64,000 bases of DNA from Strigamia acuminata (taxonomy: Eukaryota > Arthropoda > Chilopoda > Geophilomorpha > Linotaeniidae): NCBI GenBank assembly GCA_949358305.1, contig OX442319.1, forward strand, positions 3,348,001 to 3,412,000, written 5' to 3'. The notes under the pieces are model-generated. The model searched no databases, was not told the DNA's origin, and worked only from the letters and a program-made list of their open reading frames with translations. Positions 1-9,306 of this stretch are shown in pieces. Numbering within the stretch: the stretch's first letter is position 1; each line of letters begins with the position of its first letter. The translations under genes and the position numbers were made by a program.

Positions 1-477
1 AGAAAAATACAGAAATTAAACACAAAAAAAGCCACTTGCGAAATTGAATCCAGTCTAAAATTTTGGCAAATGGCAGATCGTTTTTTAGCAAATAAAATAA
101 ACTATAGCTCAGATCAAAAAGTTATAGGCACCATTTGAAGGAGCGGTAAATTCTACACAGGAAACATGTTTTAAAGTTGTTAAAACCGAAAGTTGAAACA
201 CACAAACATTCAAGACTTTAAAAAGGGAATGAAATAGATAAATTACGAGAAAAAAATTCAATTGTAAAGAAGAATTTATTTTCAAATAACATCATATTGT
301 ACATGAATAATGTAGAGTCGCTTGGGTCTTTTGAGACAATTCACAAAATCATTCTTTTTCATGTTGGCTCAGAGATTTTATTCCGAAATTTTTATACGAA
401 ATTAAAGGAAATATATATGAAAACAAGCTTGCCCACTTGATCAATTCTGCTGTCCATTTGCATTCTGCCCATTACAT
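1..477. other. AT-rich flank without a recognised gene
   Basis: This stretch is AT-rich and holds no convincing exon. It lies downstream of the 3' end of the first EXOG-like gene on the minus strand. Nothing else could be supported here. Confidence 0.5.
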
Positions 478-1640
478 TCACCACCTCCATACCTCTCCTT
501 GACGTTCGTTGGGCTAGACCATACATTACAAGACACGTTTAATTATTAACAAAACCTAACTTTGAGTTTCCTACAGCTTGTCAGCTTGTATGGGAGCAGC
601 TCGAAAGCTGTATAATTGAGATTGAAGGCTTATTTGGCGTTTAAAGTCTAAATTACCATGTAGTCGAGTCTGCGTCGACGAAAATCAAAACAATTAGGTA
701 GGCCTACTTCGGGAAAGTTGACGCCATCTCTAAAAAGCTTGAATCCAACCGCCTGTTCCAAGTCTGTCAACGGTACTTGGAATTCACTCAATGAGCACTC
801 AGGACCAACGCGTCGATTTGGCAATAAAAAACAAGCAAAATAAAAATCGTTCCCTTTTTTACAAATAATTATTTTAAAGTAATGACTGGGAAAAGGAACA
901 CGATTACGAGTGTGCGATACTCGATATTGCACGTGCTGTGGATCTCTAGAAATACAAAAATCACACATTACCAGCACAATTAGGCCTAAGTATTCGTGAC
1001 ATTTACGTGGGTTCGATCACTGGTCCTGTGAATACGTAAACGTCGTCATAAAGTCGGGTCAAATATCTGCAATATATATTCAAATCTCTCCACACACCAG
1101 TCAAAAATTGGATATTCTGGAATAAAATGTTAGAATGGCTTTAAAAAGTGAGTATATTTGCATATTTACCTGTGGTACACTGTTTGTTCGAGTGTGTGCA
1201 TCGGTTTTACCCTGTCTAGTTGTGTAATTGACGTAATCAGCTAGAGGATATCCGACCATTTCTGTTTCATCGTCGATACTGTCGGATTGAAATTCCTTTT
1301 TAATCCTCGGATCGAAGTGTCTGGTTGCAATTCTTCGAGAAAATCCGCAATCTTTCGGAGCATTCAGTTCGTTACAATTCAAATGCTCCAAAACCCAATT
1401 GGGCATTCGGTTCCTCTGATCGTACGATATTTGAAAATGTTTATATCTTAAAGTGACATCTCGTTGCGGCAGTCCGTACCTTGCAAAGCGGCTTCTGAGG
1501 TGCGGATTTTGGTAGTGTTCGCATCCGGGTGTTCGTTCGGGGTCCACTAATTGTGCCTGCACTTTAAATTTGTCCTTATACGATCCGCAGAAACATCCGA
1601 TTCCTGCAGTCGTAGCGTATAAAATTCGAAAATGGGCCAT
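478..1640 (-). CDS. EXOG-like endonuclease paralogue, copy A (catalytic motif lost)
   Basis: Exons read on the minus strand: 1640-1170 (phase 0, ends VPQ), 1116-1007, 945-657 and a short possible last exon 513-478. Exons 1-3 give 290 codons. Exon 1 starts MAHFRIL with a short hydrophobic N-terminus and carries the family block YDQRNRMPNWVLEHLN, like the YDxRxRxxxWVxEHL block of EXOG/EndoG nucleases. Exon 2 has the YCRYLTRLYDDVYVFTGP block; exon 3 has the beta-sheet core around HYFKIIICK and LSEFQVPL. The position where the family has (D/S)RGH reads ETEM, so the general-base histidine is missing, although N in TNSVPQ (the metal-site region) is kept. Exon 3 ends at ATG|GTAATT, as in the other copies; if this donor is not used the protein ends two codons later. 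The last exon looks frameshifted compared with copies B and C. Known family members are mitochondrial nucleases; activity here is doubtful. Confidence 0.75.
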
Positions 1641-1679
1641 AATTCATTTACACGCTGAAATTTTAAAATAGCACAACTT

Positions 1680-1960
1680 GTGGAGTTTGTAACAATTACG
1701 AGTTATGGATCTCTGTTGTTGTTGTGCAACAATATTGTGTTACGGTCTGTCTTACCTTGTACCTTGTCCAAGGTCTTACAGCACAATTTTCTCTTAACCC
1801 TCAGATGGACAATCTCCAAAGACGACACCACTGTGAACGACACTTTGGTGCCCATATGTACCAAATTTGGGACAAAATAATTAAATCCGGAAGGCCGTTA
1901 GCTTAAGCGCTGTTAGGGTAGTGCGAAAAATTGTCGTACTTTGTGCTACTGTTGTTGAGC
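1680..1960. promoter_or_regulatory. Upstream region shared by EXOG-like copies
   Basis: The region upstream of copy A contains a stretch (about 1695-1735) with an ATTACGAG word followed by a TTGTTGTTGT run. A similar arrangement occurs upstream of copy B near 3850-3890. The similarity suggests duplicated promoter sequence, but no TATA box or factor site is proven. Short open frames here look like chance. Confidence 0.3.
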
Positions 1961-2320
1961 CAAGAAAATTAATTTTAAGCCAAGAAAATTAATTTTAAGC
2001 CAAGAAAATTAATTTTAAGCCAAGAAAATTAATTTTAAGCCAAGAAAATTAATTTTAAGCCAAAAAAATTAATTTTAAGCCAAGAAAATTAATTTTAAGC
2101 CAAGAAAATTAATTTTAAGCCAAGAAAATTAATTTTAAGCCAAGAAAATTAATTTTAAGCCAAGAAAATTAATTTTAAGCCAAGAAAATTAATTTTAAGC
2201 CAAGAAAATTAATTTTAAGCCAAGAAAATTAATTTTAAGCCAAGAAAATTAATTTTAAGCCAAGAAAATTAATTTTAAGCCAAGAAAATTAATTTTAAGC
2301 CAAGAAAATTAATTTTAAGT
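1961..2320. repeat. 20-bp minisatellite, 18 units
   Basis: Eighteen head-to-tail copies of a 20-bp unit (CAAGAAAATT AATTTTAAGC) run without indels. The only variants seen are G to A in the unit at 2061 and the final base of the last unit. The core AAAATTAATTTT is self-complementary. Degenerate relatives of the unit continue to about 2378. It lies between EXOG-like copies A and B. Confidence 0.95.
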
Positions 2321-2570
2321 GAAAAAGTTAAATTTATCCTAAAAAATTTAATTTTAACTGAAAAAGTTAAATTTATCTTTCGCTTACAGCCAGGCTCTCC
2401 TTGTTTCGTAACCGGCGTTTAATTCAAAACGCGTTTACCCCTCTACCTAAATCCGGTTCATGACAAATTCGTAAAATCCTAGTTTTAAAATTAGCTCAAG
2501 ATTTTATTCACAAATTTGTAAAAATTAAATTAAATTTAAAAATGCATGGAAACAAGTTTTTTCCGTTTGA

Positions 2571-3785
2571 TTAATTCTCCGGTAGATCTTCATCGGACTC
2601 ATTTTGACAATCTTGTGCATCTTTTGCACATCCTCCAATATTAGCTACCGGTACTTGTGGTTCTTCTGGAATGCCTGCCTCTATTAGACTTTCGTCGGGC
2701 TGATAAAGCATTACAAAACCATTAGCCAATTAAGTAAAATTAAAATTATATGGTTTACCATAAGTTGGTCTTTGCGTTGACGAAAAGTTGAGATATAAGG
2801 TAAGCTGTCTTCGGTTAAGTTGACATTGCAACCATCTTTAAAAAGCTTGAATCCAACTCTCTGCTCGATGCGAGCCAATGTTACTTGAAATTGCTTCAAC
2901 GAGTAATCAAGACCAACTAGGCATTCATTTGGCAAAACGAAACAACAAAGTTTAAACTTATCACCAGTTTTACAAATAATTATCTTAAAGTAATGAGTGG
3001 GAAACGCAAGTTGATTAGTTTGCGATACTCGATATCGCATGCGTGTTTGAGCTCTACAAAATAGACAAATTATACATTATATTTTAGTAAATTCAGTTGA
3101 ATAAAACGAGTTTTACTTGTTGCTTTCAAACACTGGCCCTGTGAATACGTAAACGTCGTCAAAAACTTTAGTCAAATATCTGCAATAACTGTTCAAATCT
3201 GCCCATATACCCACAGAAAATTCGACGTGCTGGAATTAGATTGTATATTCTTAATCGTGTGTTTAAAGTAGAATTTACAGCAGAATTTACCTGTGGAACA
3301 GTATTGGTTCTTCTAAGAGTTTCGCCCGCGCCGTGTGCAGATTTCACGTAATTGTGCTTTTCGGCTAGTGTGTATGGACGCATTTTTGTTTCATAATCGC
3401 TCTCATCCGATTGAAATTCCCTTTGAATCCGCGCATCGAACGAGTAGCTAGTTGCATTATTTCTTCTGGAATTGTCGCATCCTTCCTCGCCGTTAAGTTT
3501 GCTACAATTCAAATGCTCCACAACCCAGTTGGGAATTCGGTGTTTCTGATCGTAGTTCATTTGGAAATTTTGGTATCTTAAAGTCACGTCTCGTTGTGGC
3601 AGTCCGTACACTGCAAAGCGACTTTCGAGGTGCGGATCGTTGTAATATTCAGATCCGGGTGTGTTTTCGGGGTCCAGTACTTGCGCTTTCACTTTCAATG
3701 TGTTGACCTCGTATTTGTCGATCAACGAGCCGCAGAAACATCCGATTCCTGCCGTTGTAGCGAATAAAATTCGAAAATAGGCCAT
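2571..3785 (-). CDS. EXOG-like endonuclease paralogue, copy B (catalytic motif lost)
   Basis: Exons on the minus strand: 3785-3291 (MAYFRIL start; an in-frame ATG at 3800 is an alternative), 3229-3117, 3053-2759, and probable last exon 2699-2571 ending in TAA. Phases are 0, 2, 0 as in copies A and C, giving about 343 residues. The order matches EXOG: hydrophobic N-terminus, YDQKHRIPNWVVEHLN block, NTVPQ, YCRYLTKVFDDVYVFTGP, then HYFKIIICK. At the (D/S)RGH site the sequence reads ETKM, so the catalytic His is absent. Exon 4 encodes an acidic, Cys-containing tail ending SDEDLPEN that has no counterpart in EXOG and differs between copies. Exons 1-3 are firm; exon 4 rests on the conserved ATG|GT donor and a CAG acceptor. 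Confidence 0.75.
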
Positions 3786-4130
3786 GATTTGTTTATACAC
3801 TAAAATTTTAAAAAAGCACGGCTTCGTCTAGGCTTAATCAATCTTTAAGAATTACGAGCTACATAACCGGCTGATTGTTGTTGTTGTTATTTAACAATCG
3901 CAAAATCCTCTAACATAGAAATAATTTGTAAAATGATTTTGATTTAATCACAAATTAATAAATCAAGAATTATTTAAACTACATTTGACTTTGCAAAGAT
4001 ATCTATCTACTAACAAATTTATTACTAATGATTGTTTCGCGAGTCAATGCAGACAATAAGAAAATAAGAAAATCTGCATTAATAATTTACAAAAAGAAAT
4101 GCATATACTCAAACATGTTTGTGTATTTGA

Positions 4131-5982
4131 TCAATTCTGCAGTCCATGTCCATTGGCATGCCCATTATGATCACCACCTCCTTCAATATCATTTAGTCCT
4201 CCTGGTATGCCCCCTTGTATTACAAGTTCTTCGGGCTGATAAACCATTGCAATATACATTACTAAGTTAGACAATAATATAATATTTTAAACCATTCAAC
4301 TACAATTAAGTAAATGCAAAAGCCAGAATTCACGAGATCGAACCGTGACTGCCATGCGTGAAATTGTCAAAATTACGGATCTAGGCCCATCTAAGTTGTT
4401 GAAAGTTCAATTTAATCGCGTCAGTGATGAAATTTTAATTCATCAACGTGGTTACATTGACAAATTAGCCGAGTCATATGGAATTACTCCCAAATTCCTT
4501 TGCAAGGTACCCATAACCGTCGGTACATGTAACCCTAGTGTTGCAAGTACTCCTTTCGTAATTTTGATCTGTTGCACTTTCAATTATGTTAAAAATAAAT
4601 AATTTTCACAAAATGTATTGATATTGCGGTAACTGGATCAAAGCATGTAGAAAAAAAGGCATTTTTGTGTTACTTAATTGAGATTATACGGCTTAGTTGG
4701 CTGAAAAGCTTTGAAAATCAAAGTTCTACCATGTACAAAAGTCTGTTTTCACGAAAATCTCGACAATGAGGTAGGACGACTTCAGGAAACTTGACACCAG
4801 CTTTGAAAAGCTTGAATCCAACCTTATGTTCTACGAATGCCAACGAAAATTGAAATTCACTCAACGAGCGTTCAGGAGCAACGCGTCGATTTGGCAATAT
4901 AAAACAACTAACACGAAACTCGTCGTCTTTTTTGCAAATAATTATTTTGAAATAATAATTAGGAAAAGCGACACGATTAGTTTGGGATACTCGATACAGC
5001 ATGCGTCCCGGTATTTGACCTCTAAAAATACACAAATTATTCATTGTATCAGCAACCGAAGTACAAGTAAAATCACCAAGATTGTGCATCGGGGCCGGCA
5101 CAGTTGTCGGTTTTTCGGGCCCCGCGCCAAAATTTCTAAAAAAAATTGATATTATCATTTCTAATAAAATTATATCATTTTTTAATTTAAAAAAAATGTT
5201 TTTGCAAATATTTTGGGGCCACGAGGCTCCGCAAAACCTCCAGCCGGCCCTGCAAATCTAGCTGCTAAATTTGTGATATTTGCAAAAGTTATTACAAAAT
5301 TATTATTAAATTAGTTTTGCTGTTTTTAAACGATCAAAACGAGTCTCTTGCCTGTTTTCACACAGTGGTCCACTGAATACGTAAACGTAATCATAAAGTC
5401 TAGTCAAATATCTGCAATAAATGTTCAAATCTGCCCAGATACCGGTAAGAAATGGGACGGCCTGGAATTAAATCTGCTTAATAATGATCAAAAAGCAAGT
5501 ATTACATTTACCTGTGGCACATTATTGGTCCTTGTAAACGTTTCGGCTGCCCCGTGAGGAGAATTGACGTAATTGGGGTAGTCAGCTAGTGTATATGGAA
5601 CCATTTCTGGTTCAAAATCGATCGCGTCAGATTGAAATTCCTTTTTAACCCGCGGATCGAAAAATGGTTTGGTTGCATTTCTCCGAGAATCTCCGCACTC
5701 CGTCGCAGCATTCAGTTTGGCACGATTCAAATGTTCCAAAACCCAGTTGGGCAACCGGTTCTTCTGGTCGTACGACATTTGAAAATTTCTATATCTCAAA
5801 ATCACATCCCGATGAGGCAGTCCGTATTTCGTGAAGCGACTTCCGAGCTCCGAACCGGGCGTTCGTTCGGCGTGCAATAGCGCTTTCACCTTGAATCGTT
5901 TTTCCACCCATTTGTCGATGGATGAACCGTTGTAACATCCGATTCCTGCAGTTGTGGCAAACAAAATTCGAAAATAGGCCAT
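4131..5982 (-). CDS. EXOG-like endonuclease paralogue, copy C (catalytic motif lost)
   Basis: Exons on the minus strand: 5982-5512, 5461-5352, 5021-4730 and probable last exon 4235-4131, about 325 residues. Exon 1 starts MAYFRILFATTAGIG and carries YDQKNRLPNWVLEHLN and AAETFTRTNNVPQ, close to the AETFxxSNxVPQ block of EXOG. The (D/S)RGH site reads EPEM, so the catalytic His is lost. Exon 2 ends AG|GCAAGA, a GC donor rather than GT at the site where copies A and B use GT. Intron 2 (5022-5351) holds a GC-rich MITE-like piece and intron 3 (4236-4729) a copia fragment. Exon 4 encodes a Gly/His/Asn-rich tail ending HGLQN. Ordinary family function is nucleic-acid hydrolysis in mitochondria; the lost motif argues for another role. 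Confidence 0.75.
4345..4545 (+). pseudogene. Copia reverse transcriptase fragment
   Basis: About 65 codons on the plus strand, inside intron 3 of copy C, resemble the copia RT segment that follows the YVDD box. They contain ITDLGPSKLLKVQF, then HQRGYIDKLAESYG, matching the DLGxxxKLLGVxF ... HQRxYIxKL pattern also visible in the two larger copia elements of this window. No LTR or other domain flanks it, so it is an old fragment antisense to the host gene. Confidence 0.65.
5087..5251. repeat. GC-rich MITE-like segment in intron 2 of copy C
   Basis: The left end GGGGCCGGC and the right end GCCGGCCCTG form a short inverted pair around AT-rich DNA within the intron. The left half is also present in the duplicated fragment near 9180-9240. 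No target duplication could be matched, so the class (hAT-like ends suspected) is unsure. Confidence 0.35.
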
Positions 5983-6241
5983 GATTTACACAAAATTTTA
6001 AATAGAATAAATAAGTAATTAACAATACGCCAAACATTGCAGTCTACCTCATTCTTGCTCTTCTTCGTCTGTTTTCTTTGGGAAGCATCAAGGGGACGCT
6101 TTTGCTGACTAAACTGTGTAGTGCTTTATTAATAGACCCCGGATAAATGCATAAATGCATACTTCATATGTATTTTGCATATTTGGCTGAAATTGGCTTA
6201 TATTGCATATTTTCCGAAAATCGAAAAATAAATGCATATAT

Positions 6242-6734
6242 TGTTACGCGGTAGAGCCGTACCGTGTATCGGCTGGCTCTGCTCGCTCTGTTTAGGCATT
6301 TAATGCAATGAATTCTCACTAGACGGCGCTGTGCACCTAATTAGATGCACAGACCGTTCAACTTAGTTGATAGGGGGAATAGGAGTTTACTTAGTGAGTT
6401 GATTAAGCCAGAGAGCTCAGATCTCTTTTGATTCTCAAACTGTTACCTTCACCTACTACTGTCAGCCGGTTTGCGGATCGACAGGACTAGGTTTCCTAAA
6501 TTGAATTGAATTGACAACAGCATCATCCTTATTTATTTGAATGAACCATTTATGTGTTTTAGGTTTAATAAATGAACAAATGTAATAAGAGCTGATGACC
6601 GAACATTTACATTAGTAAATGTCCGACTTTGAATAATAAAGCCAATAGGCATTTTACATATAAAACCCTGTGTCATTCTTGATTAGAATTCATGTCACGT
6701 AGGACTAAATCAATCCCCATTTAGCCACGTAACA
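6242..6734. mobile_element. Solo LTR
   Basis: The segment begins TGTTACG and ends CGTAACA, a perfect 7-bp inverted pair typical of LTR termini, and spans 493 bp. It contains several AATAAA-type signals near 6570-6650. No internal element DNA is attached on either side, and the flanking 5-mers (TATAT and ACTGA) do not match, so it may be a solo LTR with later change at one side. It ends 24 bp before the LRR open frame. Confidence 0.6.
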
Positions 6735-6758
6735 ACTGATCGTTTTGAAGATAAAGAG

Positions 6759-8030
6759 ATGAAAGATAAGCTGGTAAATCAATCGCCCGTGCTTATTAAC
6801 AACATATTTGAAAAACTGAATCTGCAAGTTGAACGTAATTTTCGTTGCAAACGTCGGCCTCTGCCAACAAAGATTTTCGTTCATTCCGGCGTCGTATCAC
6901 TTCATCATTTGTATAGGCTCGATTCGTCAATGATTCGTTTGTATGATAAAATCGGAAAAGTTTGTAAAAACCTTGTGCATTTAAACTTGGGACGAGGACG
7001 TATCGGCAATCCAGAAGAGACAATTACAGCCACAGTCAAACTGATGCAGAATTTACCGAAAATTCGACGATTAAATTTGAAGTTCAATGAACACTGCACG
7101 GATGAAGTGGTTGTTGCAATTGGAAAGAATTGCCCACTCTTAACACACCTGGACATTTCGAATTGCAAAAAAGTTACAGACGTTGGACTTCGATCGTTAA
7201 GCCGTTGCGTCAGGTTGGAGTATTTGGATGTTAGAGGGACTTCGGCCGTCAACGGATGTTTGTTCGTTCTCAACCGACTGCCCCTTTTAAAAGTGTTTGA
7301 ACTTGAACACAATTGGTGGTCGAAAATATTTGTCAAGTTAACAAACCGGTTGAATAGTAACAAAAAATTACGCACTTATTCCATCGAATCGATTTCAGTG
7401 ACGTCTATACATCATGTTCCCATCTTGAAAATCATTTTTCCAAATTTAACAAGCTTGAACCTGATAAATAATGGATCTTATTTACTGGATTTTGATATTT
7501 TAATGTGGCCTCAACGATTAACGAATCTCGAGTTGTTTGGAGTTTATCCGGTCATAATTAGACTTATTGGTCGTGCTTGGCCAATGTTAGAGAAATTATC
7601 ATTGGAACACTGTTGTATTTTTAATGAAAGTGATGACATTATTGATGCTCCATTGAAAAACCTTCGTCAACTGCGTTTAAACCGTACTCATTACATTACT
7701 GAACGACGAGTTAAAACGTTGTTGGTACAATGTGCAAGTTTAGAGAAATTTTGCTTAGTTCAATGTCAATTTCTGTTTGACGATTTAATTCCGGAACTTG
7801 TGGAATCGAATGCGCTGCAATGTCTGAAAATGTTGACATTTGACGCGTGCAACTTTATTACTTCCGCTTCGATCGTGAAATTGTTGCGAGTGCAAAATCC
7901 AATGAATAAGTTATTCTTCTGGAATTGCAAAAATATTGACGTCGCGGCTTACAACGAAATTAAAGGTTACGTCAAAAGCAAAAACTTGGATTTGCAAGTG
8001 AAAGAAACTACTGAACATGGGAAAACCTAG
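6759..8030 (+). CDS. Leucine-rich-repeat protein (cysteine-containing LRR type)
   Basis: A 423-codon intronless frame. The central part has LRRs of the AMN1/F-box cysteine-containing type, for example CPLLTHLDISNCKKVTD and LRSLSRCVRLEYLDV (about residues 130-160), with further repeats such as LEKLSLEHC and LRQLRLNR. Proteins with such repeats are often substrate receptors of SCF ubiquitin ligases, but no F-box is visible before the repeats. The frame stays open upstream of the ATG to the edge of the LTR at 6734, so the N-terminus may have been removed by the insertion or lie in an unseen exon. A polyadenylation signal AATAAA lies near 8080. The single exon could also mean a retrocopy. Confidence 0.6.
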   Translation: MKDKLVNQSPVLINNIFEKLNLQVERNFRCKRRPLPTKIFVHSGVVSLHHLYRLDSSMIRLYDKIGKVCKNLVHLNLGRGRIGNPEETITATVKLMQNLPKIRRLNLKFNEHCTDEVVVAIGKNCPLLTHLDISNCKKVTDVGLRSLSRCVRLEYLDVRGTSAVNGCLFVLNRLPLLKVFELEHNWWSKIFVKLTNRLNSNKKLRTYSIESISVTSIHHVPILKIIFPNLTSLNLINNGSYLLDFDILMWPQRLTNLELFGVYPVIIRLIGRAWPMLEKLSLEHCCIFNESDDIIDAPLKNLRQLRLNRTHYITERRVKTLLVQCASLEKFCLVQCQFLFDDLIPELVESNALQCLKMLTFDACNFITSASIVKLLRVQNPMNKLFFWNCKNIDVAAYNEIKGYVKSKNLDLQVKETTEHGKT

Positions 8031-8270
8031 ATAAAACACTTTGCAATTATTAATGTTAGGTGTAAAATTAAACTGCAGAAATAAATATCCGTTTTACAAT
8101 AAAATTTAAATGTGTTACTTATTTGTTAATTGTGTGATTTAGAAAATGTTTAAAAACTTCTTTTTAAAATCTTCCATTCTGCACTGAATATTCAACCTTT
8201 TCGTAATTAGGTAATAGGTTCGTAATAGGTTTCATAAAATATATTGATATTGCGATAACTGGATCAAAGC

Positions 8271-8743
8271 GGGCAGGGTTCAGATTAGCGCAAATCAAAT
8301 TTGCGCGACCCGTATTTGCGCGATTCAAATTTGCGCCGACCCAAATTAGCGCCGACCCAAATTTGCGCGATTCAAATTTGCACCGACCCAAATTTGCGCC
8401 GACCCAAATTTGCGCGTGGTCAAATTAGCGCGACGCATGCGCAGTACATTTCATCGCCGCCGCTTTTAGACTGAGTCCGCCTCTCGTATTCCTAAGAATG
8501 ACCCCCCCCGCGAACCTAACCTTACCACTTTTTTTTAAGCAATTCTCCTTCCATTGAGCGATGGTCGGAAATTAAATAAAGGGCAACTGAATGAAGGGCA
8601 ACGAAATGAAGAAACCCCGCAAAGGGGGTTGAGGGTATCCCAAGGCGCGCCCTGGCGGTCAGTCGTGACGTATGTTGCGCAAATTTGGACCGGCGCAAAT
8701 TTGGGCCGGCGCAAATTTGGGTCGCGCAAATTTGGTGCTGGCC
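8271..8743. mobile_element. Mutator-like miniature element with 9-bp target duplication
   Basis: A 473-bp insertion flanked by GATCAAAGC at 8262-8270 and 8744-8752. The undisturbed site is present in the paralogous DNA at 4636-4644. Both ends carry arrays of the word CAAATTTGCGC, direct at the left and complementary at the right; the termini GGGCAG and CTGGCC are imperfectly inverted. It has no credible coding capacity. A 9-bp duplication is typical of Mutator-like elements, so a non-autonomous MULE is the best guess. Confidence 0.7.
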
Positions 8744-8826
8744 GATCAAAGCATGTAGAAAAAGGGCGTTGTTGTGCTACTTAATTGAGATTATTTGGCT
8801 GAAGGTTTTGAAAATCAAGGTTCTAC

Positions 8827-9117
8827 CATGTACAAAAGTCTGTTTGCACGAAATCCCGACAATGAGGTAGGACGACTTCAGGAAACTTGACACCAGCTTT
8901 GAAAAGCTTGAATCCAACCTTATGTTCTACGAATGCCAACGAAAATTGAAATTCACTCAATGAGCGTTCAGGAGCAACGCGTCGATTTGGCAATATGAAA
9001 CAACTAACACGAAACTCGTCGTCTTTTTTGCAAATAATTATTTTGAAATAATAATTAGGAAAAGCAACATGATTAGTTTGGGATACTCGATACAGCATGC
9101 GTCCCGGTATTTGACCT
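8827..9117 (-). pseudogene. EXOG-like copy D, exon 3 fragment with frameshift
   Basis: Nearly identical to exon 3 of copy C (4730-5021), with the same acceptor context and the same upstream intron piece. One base is missing close to the end (CGGGATTTCGTGC against CGGGATTTTCGTG), which puts the last codons out of frame. No exon 1 or 2 is found upstream. Flanking homology to about 4620-5114 shows a segmental copy rather than a retrocopy. Confidence 0.75.
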
Positions 9118-9306
9118 CTAAAAATACACAAATTATTCATTCTATCAGCAACCGAAGTACAAGTAAAATCACCAAGATTGTGCATCGGGGCCGGCACAGT
9201 TGTCGGTTTTTCGACTTTTTCGGGCCCCGCGCCAAAATTTCGATGCATCGACGCCAGCTCAGTTAGCGGTTTTTCGGGCCCCAGACCGAGGCCCCGCACC
9301 AAAATT

